64,000 nucleotides of DNA from Virgibacillus proomii (GCF_900162615.1 NZ_FUFN01000009.1:532453-596452), one strand, 5' to 3'. Numbered from the stretch's first letter, positions 9,171 through 18,435 are shown. Numbers and translations: made by a program. Notes: generated by a model from the letters alone, not told the origin.

Positions 9171-9593
9171 TTTACGCAAATTTAGGCAAAAAATTACTGC
9201 GGTAAACGTTCTAACAGTTGTGAAATAGGAAATTGGTGCACCTATTCATCCCCTGTTTAATTGTATTTGTTAAATATATTAAATATTGACAGAAGATTTG
9301 TAAAGAAATTTTTTAATCCTTAAATAGGGAAGGGCACGAAATGAGCTTTTTATTTTTTTAAATTCGCAAATCTTTACGATGGTGGAAAATAAGATTAGAC
9401 AAGGAAGAAAATCATTCATGCTATACTAAAATAGTAAGCGTTTGCTTATTTCACACATCTAACGCGGCGGTAAGACGCCTCCTTCAGAGGATGGGGAGTA
9501 CATATACTCAGAGAGATATCCATTAACAGGTAATCACTACAATCGACAAAAAGGTTATTTATTTACGTTATTAGGACAGAAAGGGGAAGAGGA
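9171..9593. other. Leader region of the AEC transporter gene with three small hairpins
   Basis: Between 9462 and 9520 three short stems follow one another: GGCG/CGCC (loop GTAAGA), CCTC/GAGG (loop CTTCA) and GAGTA/TACTC (loop CATA). An open frame without a start (GGKTPPSEDGEYIY onward) crosses the same region and stops just inside the transporter gene. Upstream, AGTAAGCGTTTGCTTATT (9430-9447) is an inverted repeat with some likeness to a catabolite-response element. The nature of the region is unknown to me. Confidence 0.35.
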
Positions 9594-10517
9594 TTGCAAG
9601 CATTTTTAATCATTTTAAAAGATATTATTTTACCTGTATTTATTATCATGGGGATCGGTTTCTTTTTACAGAAAAAATTTCAGCTTGAGCTACAAACACT
9701 TGCCAGACTTAATATTTTCTTTCTTGTTCCTGGTTTTATTTTTGTTAAATTATATGATACACAATTTTCCGGTCGATTGCTCCTTAACATAGTTGTTTTC
9801 TTTTTCCTTTTAATTATCGTGCTTTATATCGTATCATCCATTGTTGCAAGAATGATTGGATTTGATAAAGGAAAAGCAACGACTTTTTCCAACAGCACGA
9901 TATTTTTCAACTCGGGAAATTACGGCGTTCCCGTAAATGATCTCGTATTTAAAAGTGATCCATTGGCCATGTCCGTTCAAGTAATGATACTGACAATGCA
10001 AAATATTTTGCTGTTCTCGTATGGAATTTTCTCTCTGCAAGTGATTAAAATCGGCAAGCTTAGAGCGATACTAAGCTATTTTAAAATGCCAGTCTTATAT
10101 GCTATGTTAGCAGGTATTCTATTAAATATTTTTAATGTGGTGATTCCCTCTTTTATTTGGGTTCCAGCTAACTATATTGCCGATGCCATGGTCGCTATGG
10201 CCTTGCTTACATTAGGCGCACAAGTTGCACAGCTACAATTGAGTAAAAGTCTTTCCACTGTATATGTAAGCTTAGTTATTCGTTTAATCCTTGGTCCAGT
10301 AATTGCTTTGGGTATTATTTACTTATTGCAAATCAATGGAATAATTGCACAGGCATTGTTTATTGCTGCAGCTATGCCAACAGCTGTTAACAGCTCCGTC
10401 ATCGCACAAGAATACAATAATCATCCAGAATTTGCAGCTCAAATCGTCTTATTTTCTACCTTATTTAGTACGATTACGGTAACAGCTGTTATTTATGTTT
10501 CGCGAATTTTATTTTAA
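9594..10517 (+). CDS. AEC-family (auxin efflux carrier-like) transporter
   Basis: 307 residues, almost entirely hydrophobic, with about ten membrane helices in two five-helix halves separated around residue 150, the layout of the AEC/Mem_trans family. These proteins export or import small organic acids, but the substrate cannot be inferred. Translation begins at TTG (9594) with AAAGGGGAAGAGGA just upstream; no ATG with a ribosome binding site is available nearby. The C-terminal half contains the PTAVNSSVIAQEY stretch typical of the family. Its last 4 bases overlap the end of a convergent small membrane-protein gene. Confidence 0.9.
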   Translation: MQAFLIILKDIILPVFIIMGIGFFLQKKFQLELQTLARLNIFFLVPGFIFVKLYDTQFSGRLLLNIVVFFFLLIIVLYIVSSIVARMIGFDKGKATTFSNSTIFFNSGNYGVPVNDLVFKSDPLAMSVQVMILTMQNILLFSYGIFSLQVIKIGKLRAILSYFKMPVLYAMLAGILLNIFNVVIPSFIWVPANYIADAMVAMALLTLGAQVAQLQLSKSLSTVYVSLVIRLILGPVIALGIIYLLQINGIIAQALFIAAAMPTAVNSSVIAQEYNNHPEFAAQIVLFSTLFSTITVTAVIYVSRILF

Positions 10518-10796
10518 GGAGGAATTTCAAGAGGTTCTTTTGCTTTTTTGCTAGGAATGTATGTTGTAAAATAAGCAGCCACTATTATTAGACCGACAGT
10601 TATTGTCAAACTAAAGAAGCCAAAAAATTGAAACCAATAAGCGATGATATGGATTAACACTATTAAGAATAGTGCAATAGAAGGAATTGTACTTTTTAAC
10701 CCACTAATCCCAGCCCGCTTTCTCTTTCTAACGGCGACAGAAAAAGTAATCACCAATATACCTGTTAAACCCTGTCCACATCACATCAGAAAGCAT
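10514..10796 (-). pseudogene. Small two-helix membrane protein with a 1-base frameshift
   Basis: A good ribosome binding site (AGGAGG) precedes an ATG at 10796 whose frame begins MLSDVMWTG. Removing one T of the TTT at about 10767-10769 joins it to LTGILVITFSVAVRKRKRAG and on to the end at 10514, giving about 94 residues with two membrane helices (IALFLIVLIHIIAYW and LTITVGLIIVAAYF). As the sequence stands, the reading frame is broken, or the protein starts late at a TTG or GTG near 10756. A sequencing error cannot be excluded. Family not recognised. Confidence 0.5.
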
Positions 10797-11191
10797 AAGA
10801 ATACCTCCTTTTTTTGATTTTAGGTATTATTTTTCTTGATATATCTACACCGTTTAGAATCCGACAATGTCCCATCAAAGTCAAAAAACCTTATCCTTTT
10901 CTTGTTTAATTATGTAAAAACTTTCGCTTTGATCTAACTTATTTCCTTAAAAACATGAGCTCCTATTATAGGATGCATTGTAAAAAAACAAGTCCGTTTC
11001 AAAGTGTATCCAAGTAAGTTTTAAAAGTCTTGGTAATGTTCAACATTCATTTTTGTCATGAAGATAGCCGTATTTGTCATTATTTTATTTATAATAGGTA
11101 TATCGGCCAGTATTTTATTTTACGAAAAACAATCCGAGTAAACCTAAATACTCGGATTGTTTGTATTGTGTTGATTAAAAGATGGCGATGA
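10797..11191. other. Intergenic region with the terminator of the aga operon
   Basis: The only clear element is the inverted repeat at 11129-11160 (ACAATCCGAG / CTCGGATTGT), which on the minus strand is followed by TTTTTCG and lies 32 bases past the kinase stop codon; it is a good terminator for the operon. The rest is AT-rich with no supported gene. Confidence 0.6.
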
Positions 11192-12121
11192 TTAGTAATC
11201 CGTAATCTTTATTTCATGGACACACCAGTCAATATTAGCCGGGTTAATATAGCCCGTTTGCTGTTCCATTACATTTAAAACACCCATGGTTAAACCAAAT
11301 TTAATCAAATCCGTTCCATCTAACTCGCGTGATATTCCACTTGCAAATCCTGCTATAACAGAATCCCCTGAACCAACCGGATTAATTACCTGAACTTCTG
11401 GAGAAAGAACACGGTATACGTTATCTTTGTATCTTACTAATGCTCCTGCTTCTCCTAACGTAACGACAACCCACGTGATCCCCTTAAAAATAGAGGACTT
11501 AAGTGCTTGTCTTATAGAATCTATAGAGAGATTGCGTTCCCCAAGCAGATCTGCTATCTCCTCTTGATTTGGCTTAATTAAATATGGTTTTTGGTTATTT
11601 TGTAAGGTTTGTCTTAGCGTGTCCCCTTTTGTATCCAACAGGACAGGTGTTTCTTCTTCGGCAGCAATTTGCAGCATTTTAGCATAATAATCGTTCATAA
11701 GCCCTTTCGGTAAGCTCCCAGAAATTGTAATTACTTTTGCCTGTTTAGCATAATTACGAAACGCAGCAAGAAATTTGTTTGCTTCTTCTTGGCTAATCTC
11801 TGGTCCGCTTTCTAGTATTTCCGTTTGTTTTCCATTGTGAATAATAGCAATACAATTACGTGTTTCACCACTTATTGGCACAAAAGAGTTTTGAATTCCC
11901 AATCGCATTAACTCTGAGCCAATAAAATTTCCTAAGCTGCCACCAAGAAAACCCGAGGCAGCCACATCTTCTCCAAGTTGCTTCAAAACTCTTGCTACAT
12001 TTAACCCTTTGCCACCAGCTGTTTTACTAACATCTGAAACCCGATTTACGGCATTTTCTTGGTAATCTGGAAGCCGATATTGAATATCAACAGAAGGGTT
12101 CAACGTTATCGTTAAAATCAA
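11192..12121 (-). CDS. Tagatose-6-phosphate / 1-phosphofructokinase family kinase
   Basis: PfkB-superfamily sugar-phosphate kinase of 309 residues, the normal length for LacC and FruK. The N-terminal AGGKGLNVARVL (residues 35-46) and the C-terminal NPVGSGDSVIAGF with catalytic Asp253 are present. As the last gene of an amino-sugar operon next to a class II aldolase, it most likely phosphorylates tagatose 6-phosphate to the 1,6-bisphosphate; this is inferred from context, since 1-phosphofructokinases look the same. It lies 130 bases after the aldolase gene and is followed by a terminator. Confidence 0.88.
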   Translation of the reverse strand: MILTITLNPSVDIQYRLPDYQENAVNRVSDVSKTAGGKGLNVARVLKQLGEDVAASGFLGGSLGNFIGSELMRLGIQNSFVPISGETRNCIAIIHNGKQTEILESGPEISQEEANKFLAAFRNYAKQAKVITISGSLPKGLMNDYYAKMLQIAAEEETPVLLDTKGDTLRQTLQNNQKPYLIKPNQEEIADLLGERNLSIDSIRQALKSSIFKGITWVVVTLGEAGALVRYKDNVYRVLSPEVQVINPVGSGDSVIAGFASGISRELDGTDLIKFGLTMGVLNVMEQQTGYINPANIDWCVHEIKITDY

Positions 12122-12251
12122 TGTCTTACCTCCTTATCCTCTTTCAGCTTATCGCATGTCATTTTTAGTCGATTTCCTTCTTTAAACCATGGAATCTTTT
12201 TTTATAAGCACATTCATGTACCATGTATTTAAATAATAGTTTCAACCCCTA

Positions 12252-13109
12252 TTATGCTTTCCCATTACTCATACAAATGTTTATTTTATCGATTACTGCT
12301 TCTCGCATTTTAGCCTTTGCTGGTGCCATATATTTTCGTGGATCTGTCTCGTTTGGGTGTGCAACTAAGTGTTCACGCAGTCCTTGTGAAAATGGGATTT
12401 TTAATTCCGTAGAAATATTTACTTTTGCACAGCCTAACGAAATGCATTTTTGAATATCTTCTTTAGAAATACCTGAAGCCCCATGTAAAACAATTGGAAG
12501 AGATGTTAAGTTTTTAATTTTTTCTAACCGGTCAAAATCAAGATTAGGCTCGGTTTCGTATAAGCCGTGTCCTGTACCAATTGCTACTGCTAATGAGTCC
12601 ACTCCGGTGCGTTCGACAAATTCTACTACTGTATCCGGATCTGTATAGGCGGCATCTTTTGCTTCTACAATCAAATCATCTTCTTGACCGACTAATTTAC
12701 CCAGTTCTGCTTCTACTGTCGCACCATAAGAATGAGCTTTCTCTACTACTTTCTTAGTAAGCGCAATATTTTCCTCAAATGGATAATGTGAACCATCAAT
12801 CATTACTGATTTGGTACCTAGTTCTAACGATTCGACAATCGATTCATACGTCTCATGATGATCAAGATGTAATGCGATTGGAATATCATGCTGTTTAGCA
12901 GCAACTTCAATCATTGCTTGAATATATGCCCGACCTGCATAATTCATTGTTCCTGGAGTTGCAGCTAAAATCACTGGTGATTCCATATCACTAGCTGTTT
13001 CAACAACGGTTTGAATGGTTTCCAAGTTATGAATATTAAATGCAGGTACCGCATACCCTTCTTTTCTAGCTTTTATTAACATGTCTTTTGTGTTTTGTAC
13101 ATGACCCAT
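12252..13109 (-). CDS. agaY: Class II tagatose/fructose-bisphosphate aldolase
   Basis: 285 residues, the size of GatY, KbaY and AgaY. It cleaves ketose 1,6-bisphosphate into dihydroxyacetone phosphate and glyceraldehyde 3-phosphate, using zinc. Visible residues are catalytic Asp83 with zinc ligand His84 (in HLDHHE), a further ligand at His181 (GTGHGLY), and His209 in the phosphate-binding LHGASG. The TDPDTVVEFVERTGVDSLAV block (157-176) fits the tagatose-type subgroup. It lies 13 bases downstream of the deacetylase gene, and the downstream kinase would supply its substrate. Confidence 0.9.
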   Translation of the reverse strand: MGHVQNTKDMLIKARKEGYAVPAFNIHNLETIQTVVETASDMESPVILAATPGTMNYAGRAYIQAMIEVAAKQHDIPIALHLDHHETYESIVESLELGTKSVMIDGSHYPFEENIALTKKVVEKAHSYGATVEAELGKLVGQEDDLIVEAKDAAYTDPDTVVEFVERTGVDSLAVAIGTGHGLYETEPNLDFDRLEKIKNLTSLPIVLHGASGISKEDIQKCISLGCAKVNISTELKIPFSQGLREHLVAHPNETDPRKYMAPAKAKMREAVIDKINICMSNGKA

Positions 13110-13122
13110 CTTTATTCCTCCT

Positions 13123-14280
13123 CTATTCAGTTGCTTTCCTTTGAAATTTCACTTCGCCATTTACTGCTACAGCATGTATCTTCAGTTCATTATCAACTAC
13201 TACATAATCCGCATATTTTCCTGGATGGATGCTGCCAAGCTCGTGGTCACGTCCGATGCTTTTAGCAGGACTTAAACTTGCTAAATGCCAAACTTCATGT
13301 AAAGGGCGATGTGACCAGCTTTGTAGATGTATAACTCCATCAATCAGTTTCAAGGTACTTCCTGCTAGTGAACCTGTTTCTGTCCTAGCAATTCCATCCT
13401 GCATTACTACAGGAAATTCACCTAAATAATAATGTCCATCTGGCATTAAACCTGCACGCATACAATCTGTAATCAGTACAATCTTCTCGCCTTTCACCTG
13501 CCAAGCAAAATTGGCTACATCAGGATGAACATGGTGACCGTCGCAAATCAATTCAGCAAATGTATCGTTTGTCATCAAAGCTGTACCAGCAACACCCGGG
13601 TTCCGATGATGCAATCCAGACATGCCGTTAAACAAATGAACAAAATTTCTTGCACCTGCCTGAACTGCTTGTTTGGAACAGTCATAGCTTGCATCACTAT
13701 GACCAATACTTACTAAAATATTGTAATTACTCAATTCCTTCATAAAATCAATGGCACCTTTTCGCTCTGGTGCAAGGGCTATTTTTACAATTGTATGATT
13801 GCTAAGCTGTTGCCATTGTTGGAACAAATCGATATCTGGATCACGAAAGTACTTTGGATTTTGCGCTCCTTTATAACGCTCGGTAAAAAAAGGGCCCTCA
13901 AGGTAAATCCCTTCCGATAAAGCACCTAACAGACCCTCGTTTGTTGCTTCTACAATAACAGATATGGCTTGTTCCAGTGCCTCAGTTGAAGAAGTTAAGG
14001 TGGTTGGTAAAAACCTGGTAACTCCTAAGGGCAATAACGCTTTAGAAATTTGATGGACTGCTTCCTTCGTCCCGTCCATCACGTCATAGCCGTTTATTCC
14101 GTGAATATGTGTATCGAACAATCCGGGAGCAATTGTATATCCACTCCAGTCGACAACTTCCGCCTCTTCCGGCAATGATGGACTCCATTCTCCAAATCGA
14201 CCGTCTGTAATTGCGAGATAACCTGCTTCTAGCATTCGATCTTCTAACATAAACTGATCTGCTTTGATATAATAATTCAT
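13123..14280 (-). CDS. nagA: N-acetylgalactosamine/N-acetylglucosamine-6-phosphate deacetylase
   Basis: Amidohydrolase of 385 residues. Metal and catalytic residues are visible: His58 and His60 (DTHIHG), Glu129 (YLEGPF), His194 (IGHSDAS), His215 (VHLFNGM) and catalytic Asp272 (LITDCM). It removes acetate from the 6-phosphorylated N-acetylhexosamine that enters through the PTS. The gene setting (agaS, tagatose-type aldolase and kinase) favours N-acetylgalactosamine 6-phosphate as substrate, i.e. AgaA rather than NagA, but the families cannot be parted by eye. It lies between the PTS IIA gene (50 bases upstream) and the aldolase gene. Confidence 0.9.
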   Translation of the reverse strand: MNYYIKADQFMLEDRMLEAGYLAITDGRFGEWSPSLPEEAEVVDWSGYTIAPGLFDTHIHGINGYDVMDGTKEAVHQISKALLPLGVTRFLPTTLTSSTEALEQAISVIVEATNEGLLGALSEGIYLEGPFFTERYKGAQNPKYFRDPDIDLFQQWQQLSNHTIVKIALAPERKGAIDFMKELSNYNILVSIGHSDASYDCSKQAVQAGARNFVHLFNGMSGLHHRNPGVAGTALMTNDTFAELICDGHHVHPDVANFAWQVKGEKIVLITDCMRAGLMPDGHYYLGEFPVVMQDGIARTETGSLAGSTLKLIDGVIHLQSWSHRPLHEVWHLASLSPAKSIGRDHELGSIHPGKYADYVVVDNELKIHAVAVNGEVKFQRKATE

Positions 14281-14330
14281 TCATATACTTCCTTTATTTA
14301 TTAAGAATTGAAATTAAATTTTAAAATTTG

Positions 14331-14756
14331 TTAAATACCATCCATCGTTAGATTTTCATCTACACGTTCACTCTTTTTAATTTCAAAAGCTTTTATGTTT
14401 TCTTTCCCTTCATTTAAAGCAGTTTTTACAAAATCATCTAAAGGTTGATTTCTCTTAAACAAACAACTTAGTATCATTGGTAGATTTGTCCCGCCAATTA
14501 CCCGAAGATCGTCCTTATACGCTGCGATCCGAGAGCTTACATTGAAAGGTGTACCCCCAGCTAGATCAGCAAAGCAAACCACTCCACTATCTGAATCCAC
14601 TTGTTCAATAGCTTGCTGTAAAGATGTTTCTAATTCGACTGGATCATCTTCAAAGGGAACCATCACTAAATTTTCTACATCTCCTGCAATTAAATGGAGT
14701 GACTCTAATATTCCCTTTGGAAATGATCCATGTCCTGTTATTACTATTCCAATCAT
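14331..14756 (-). CDS. agaF: PTS system mannose-family EIIA component
   Basis: 141 residues starting at ATG 14756, which has AAAGGGG upstream; the frame is open further into the IID gene but that part is not family-like. It takes phosphate from HPr on His9 (in VITGHGSFPKG) and passes it to IIB. The family core includes GDVENLVMVPF and CFADLAGGTPFN, which matches mannose-class IIA domains. It is encoded separately from IIB, as in aga-type systems. It sits 47 bases after IID. Confidence 0.88.
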   Translation of the reverse strand: MIGIVITGHGSFPKGILESLHLIAGDVENLVMVPFEDDPVELETSLQQAIEQVDSDSGVVCFADLAGGTPFNVSSRIAAYKDDLRVIGGTNLPMILSCLFKRNQPLDDFVKTALNEGKENIKAFEIKKSERVDENLTMDGI

Positions 14757-14803
14757 TCTGAATTCCCCTTTAAAATTAAACTTTTGTTTTCTTGCTTTTT
14801 TAT

Positions 14804-15625
14804 TTACATGATTCCAAAATACGAACCAACCAGTCCGACAACTACTGTAAGTCCTATCAATACTAATGGTGAACGTCCTTTTTTTAATAACCAATAAACT
14901 AAAAGCGTATACGCCAAAGGCAACAAAGCTGGCATGATTTGATCTAAAATATCAGTTTGCACATTTAATTTTGCTTCTCCCTGTACCCATGTATAATCAA
15001 TTTTGAAAGCAACATAGGTTGCAATTAATCCACCAACTACTGTTAAGCCTACGATCGAAGCGGCGCGTGAAACGTGTTTGGTACCTTCTTTCAACTTACT
15101 AATAGCTCTAACGCCTGTTTTATAACCGTAACTCATGAGACCAAATCGTACACCAAAATGAATAATATTGAATAGGATCAAAAATACAAACGGCCCAAAC
15201 ATATTACCATTTACTGCCAACGAAGCACCTATACTTGCAGTAATTGGTAGTAAGGTCAAGTAAAATAATGCATCGCCTATACCGCCTAATGGGCCCATTG
15301 TAGCTACTTTTATTCCACGAATGGCTTCTCTATCTTCCTTTTTTTGCTCCATGGCTAAAATAACTCCCATGATAAAGGTAACTAAGAAAGGATGCGTATT
15401 AAAGAACTCCATATGATCCTTCATTGCCTTGCTCAAATCTTTTTTATTCTTATGAACTGCCCTTAAACCAGGGAGTATAGCATACAACCAACCAGCTGCT
15501 TGCATACGTTCATAATTAAAGGATGCTTGTAACAACAATGATCTCCAAGCTAATTTTCTAATTTGTTTTGGCTGTAAGTCTTGTGCAGGAGTAATATCTT
15601 CATATTGATAACTATTAGATACCAT
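14804..15625 (-). CDS. agaE: PTS system mannose-family EIID component
   Basis: 273-residue membrane component of the sugar permease. Family marks are the N-terminal LAWRSLLLQASFNYERMQ, the GPLGGIGDALFY stretch (about residues 110-121) and several C-terminal membrane helices. With IIC it forms the channel for the amino sugar. Its start overlaps the end of the IIC gene by 11 bases, so the two are translationally coupled. Confidence 0.92.
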   Translation of the reverse strand: MVSNSYQYEDITPAQDLQPKQIRKLAWRSLLLQASFNYERMQAAGWLYAILPGLRAVHKNKKDLSKAMKDHMEFFNTHPFLVTFIMGVILAMEQKKEDREAIRGIKVATMGPLGGIGDALFYLTLLPITASIGASLAVNGNMFGPFVFLILFNIIHFGVRFGLMSYGYKTGVRAISKLKEGTKHVSRAASIVGLTVVGGLIATYVAFKIDYTWVQGEAKLNVQTDILDQIMPALLPLAYTLLVYWLLKKGRSPLVLIGLTVVVGLVGSYFGIM

Positions 15626-16379
15626 CGGTTATCTCCTCCTCTAGGGCTGGGGATTGCTTGTGTTTATTTTGGTAATAATCATATAGTGCTATGGCTAGAC
15701 CAATTAAAGCTATGGCTAAGATTGGTAATTCTAAATATGCTGCTAAAATAAATCCAACAATGAAAAACATAATATATTCGACCTTCATCATGATCCGTAA
15801 TAACATTGCAAAGCCTATAGCAGGCATAATGCCACCAGCAATCGACAATCCATCAATAATCCATTGCGGAACTGTTTCTACAAAGGCTGCTGCTTTCTCT
15901 GCTCCAAAATAAATAGGAAGAAATGCAATGAGAGCATTAAACGTAAACAGAATGGCTATACCTAAATAATTTATTCTTTCAATACCTCTAGCATTTGCAT
16001 CTAATGCATATTGATCAGCTTTGTGCATTACTGGTGCAAAAATAGTGAAAAATAGAGTAATTAAACCTTGAACAGCTACCGCAAAAGGTATGGCTACCCC
16101 AACCGCAACCTTAGGATCTTGACCAGCTATAACGCCAAATGCCGTACCAATCACACCACCAATAACCACATTTGGGGGTTGAGCTCCTGCTAACGGAACC
16201 ATTCCCATCCAAATTAATTCCAACGTACCTCCAACTATTAATCCGGTAGTAACATCACCTAAAATTAAACCAACAACAAGCCCAGTAACAACAGGACGAT
16301 GCGCATGCGTTAATCCAACATATAAATCAATGCCAATAATTCCTGCCCAGATAGCTATTAAAATGGCTTCTAGTAACAT
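15615..16379 (-). CDS. agaW: PTS system mannose-family EIIC component
   Basis: 254 residues with about seven membrane helices. The family hallmark GGTLELIWMGMVPLAGAQPP is present at about residues 50-70, followed by VIGGVIGTAFGV. It forms the sugar-translocating channel with IID. The C-terminal tail is soluble and acidic. The gene lies 21 bases after IIB. Confidence 0.92.
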   Translation of the reverse strand: MLLEAILIAIWAGIIGIDLYVGLTHAHRPVVTGLVVGLILGDVTTGLIVGGTLELIWMGMVPLAGAQPPNVVIGGVIGTAFGVIAGQDPKVAVGVAIPFAVAVQGLITLFFTIFAPVMHKADQYALDANARGIERINYLGIAILFTFNALIAFLPIYFGAEKAAAFVETVPQWIIDGLSIAGGIMPAIGFAMLLRIMMKVEYIMFFIVGFILAAYLELPILAIALIGLAIALYDYYQNKHKQSPALEEEITDGI

Positions 16380-16400
16380 TTAATTTCCTCCTTCCACAAA

Positions 16401-16889
16401 TCAAATTAGATCCATTATATTTTGACCTTTTTCATTAGGAACTCCTCTTACATCCAGAGTTACACCTAATTCATCAAGCCGTTTAAATGCTTCTATATCC
16501 TTTTCATCTACAGAAACCGTTGCAGAGATCTGTTTTTTTCCTTCTTCATAATGCATATTTCCTATGTTAATATGATCTATCGGCACTCCTCCTTCCTTTA
16601 ATGTAAGGGCATCATGTACATCTTTTACGACGAGGAATATTTTTTGCCTTGGTGATGCTTTATGAATGACGTCAATGGTTTTTTGTAACGAAAAGTATCT
16701 CGCTTGAATAACATCTGGAAGGACCATGTCCATTAAACTTTGTTGTACTTTATCTTTTGCTGCCTTATCATTGGCAACTAATACTAAATTCGCTCCTAAA
16801 TGATTTACCCATGTTACCCCTACTTGTCCATGAATTAATCGATTATCAATCCTTGTTAATAAAATATTTGGTGTTGTCATTTTATTCAT
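16401..16889 (-). CDS. agaV: PTS system mannose-family EIIB component
   Basis: 162 residues. The phospho-accepting His20 lies in RIDNRLIHGQVGVTWVNHL, the invariant N-terminal block of mannose-class IIB proteins. It passes phosphate from IIA to the incoming sugar, probably N-acetylgalactosamine in this context. Start at 16889 with AGGATGAAT upstream; a second in-frame ATG three codons later is possible. A candidate catabolite-response element lies just upstream at 16911-16924, and a 346-base gap separates it from agaS, so this part of the operon may have its own promoter. Confidence 0.92.
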   Translation of the reverse strand: MNKMTTPNILLTRIDNRLIHGQVGVTWVNHLGANLVLVANDKAAKDKVQQSLMDMVLPDVIQARYFSLQKTIDVIHKASPRQKIFLVVKDVHDALTLKEGGVPIDHINIGNMHYEEGKKQISATVSVDEKDIEAFKRLDELGVTLDVRGVPNEKGQNIMDLI

Positions 16890-16910
16890 CCTTTCTATAA
16901 TTCAAATTTA

Positions 16911-16924
16911 TATAAGCGCTACCA
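16911..16924 (-). promoter_or_regulatory. Candidate catabolite-response element (cre) upstream of the PTS genes
   Basis: On the minus strand it reads TGGTAGCGCTTATA, close to the CcpA consensus TGWNANCGNTNWCA (matches at the central CG and both flanks; two positions differ). It lies about 22 bases before the IIB start codon, where bound CcpA would block transcription. Confidence 0.45.
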
Positions 16925-16954
16925 ATACAGCTTCAATTAAAGACCTTAAAAGAG

Positions 16955-17175
16955 ATGGATTAAAAGGTCGGCAAAAATAACACATCCAATTTCATCATTG
17001 GCTTGATCCTTTGTTCCATTAAAAAGAAAGCTATTTTTTCGCGCTTGGGATGGTGTTTTCAATGAAGCCTTCCCAAATGCACATGTACTTCATGCATCAT
17101 GCTACTCCTTGAAATGACATCGTCTCGTGCTTCAACACACGTGACGTACTCGTGATAGCTTTGCAACAAGGGGGC
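16955..17175 (+). repeat. Dispersed repeat, family 5, copy 1
   Basis: Begins GGTCGGCAAAAATAACACAT and includes TCATCATTGGCTTG; about 200 bases later it has CTTCAACACACGTGACGTAC. The same order of elements, diverged, occurs at 63,752-63,900. It fills the gap between agaS and the PTS IIB gene. No gene is seen here. Confidence 0.5.
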
Positions 17176-17235
17176 CTAAGATTTAGCCGACCTATTCCTT
17201 TTCAATTTCTTTTTGAACATACATTAAAACAGCTA

Positions 17236-18414
17236 CTATTTCTCTTCATAGTCGTAAATCGTTACACCTTTTACGACCCGATTAACCGATCCGTCTGGAC
17301 TTGGATTATCAGGTGTAATTCCTAACTGAATCGACTTTTTCAATGCAAGGACTTGAGCAAATAGGATGTAAAGTATGGCTAAGTAAAAATCATTCCCTAA
17401 CGTTTTTCCTTCAGGATTTACAGAAATGGCCCAGTCTGCTAATTTACTTACTTCTTCATCTTGCCTTTCTGTTAGCGCTATCGTCTTGATTGCAGTCGTC
17501 TCACCAGATAGCTCTCTTAACATATCCAGATCGTATTTTCTTGTATACGCATCTTGAGACAAAAATAGGACTACTACAGACTGATCATTTAAAATTGACT
17601 TAGGACCATGTCGGAAACCAAGTGATGACTCATGAACTGCTACTACCTTTCCTGCCGTGAGTTCAAGCATTTTCAACGCTGCTTCATGAGCTAATTGGCC
17701 AAGCGATCCTGAGCCTAAATAGACAATTCGTTCCATATCATGAGCGATTACTTCTTCAACAACTTCTACTACTTGCTTAACAAGCCGCTTACCATTCGCT
17801 ATTATTCCTTCTATTGTATTATGGGAAATAGAGTGTTTAGAAAAAATCATATAACATGCTAAAATCATACTCGTAAAGCTACTAGTCATTGCAAAAGCTT
17901 GATCATGCGCCTTTTCTGGTGTAAGTATCGTTAAACTGTTTTCATCATGCTCCGTATTTTCAGCTAGTTGACCATTCGGATTACAGGTAATATTTACTTG
18001 ATAAAAATCATCAATGATGTCCTTTGCTAGTTTTACTGCTGCCACACTTTCTGGACTATTACCTGATCTTGCGAAGGATACTAAAATAGTTGGTATCTCT
18101 TTAAATAGATAATGGGTAGGATTAGATACGATATCTGTTGTTGCAATTGCTTCAAATTGTATCTTACCTTGATGCTGCTTTTGCAGTTCAGGAACGAGTA
18201 TATCTCCAGCAAAAGCCGATGTTCCTGCTCCCGTCATTACGACTCGTACTTGTTCATGCTGATCATAAATAGCTGTTAAAAAACGTTCAATTTTTGTTTG
18301 GTTTTCTACTACGATGTTGATAGTATCCTGCCAAATTTCAGGTTGTTGATAAATCTCCTGTGCCGTGTGCCCAGCCAAATTTTTTTGTAATTCTTTCTCT
18401 GTTAAGTGAAACAT
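17236..18414 (-). CDS. agaS: AgaS-family sugar isomerase/deaminase (SIS domain)
   Basis: 392 residues with two SIS domains. MTGAGTSAFAGD (about 60-71) and VSFARSGNSPES (about 109-120) form the first sugar-phosphate site; YLGSGSLGQLAHEAALKMLE and SSLGFRHGPKS belong to the second. AgaS proteins convert galactosamine 6-phosphate to tagatose 6-phosphate with loss of ammonia. That fits the downstream deacetylase, kinase and aldolase exactly. It is the first structural gene after the regulator and has a palindromic operator in its leader (18436-18455) and AGGAGG before the ATG. Confidence 0.9.
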   Translation of the reverse strand: MFHLTEKELQKNLAGHTAQEIYQQPEIWQDTINIVVENQTKIERFLTAIYDQHEQVRVVMTGAGTSAFAGDILVPELQKQHQGKIQFEAIATTDIVSNPTHYLFKEIPTILVSFARSGNSPESVAAVKLAKDIIDDFYQVNITCNPNGQLAENTEHDENSLTILTPEKAHDQAFAMTSSFTSMILACYMIFSKHSISHNTIEGIIANGKRLVKQVVEVVEEVIAHDMERIVYLGSGSLGQLAHEAALKMLELTAGKVVAVHESSLGFRHGPKSILNDQSVVVLFLSQDAYTRKYDLDMLRELSGETTAIKTIALTERQDEEVSKLADWAISVNPEGKTLGNDFYLAILYILFAQVLALKKSIQLGITPDNPSPDGSVNRVVKGVTIYDYEEK

Positions 18415-18435
18415 GTTATTCCTCCTTTTATCATG

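Noticed and set aside
9430..9447. cre-like palindrome before the AEC gene
   Set aside because: Three of the fixed positions of the CcpA consensus do not match, so it is only mentioned in the leader entry.
11058..11141. 27-codon hydrophobic frame (MKIAVFVIILFIIGISASIL...) just before a terminator
   Set aside because: It looks like a tiny membrane peptide, but no ribosome binding site is visible and the hairpin after it serves the aga operon on the other strand.
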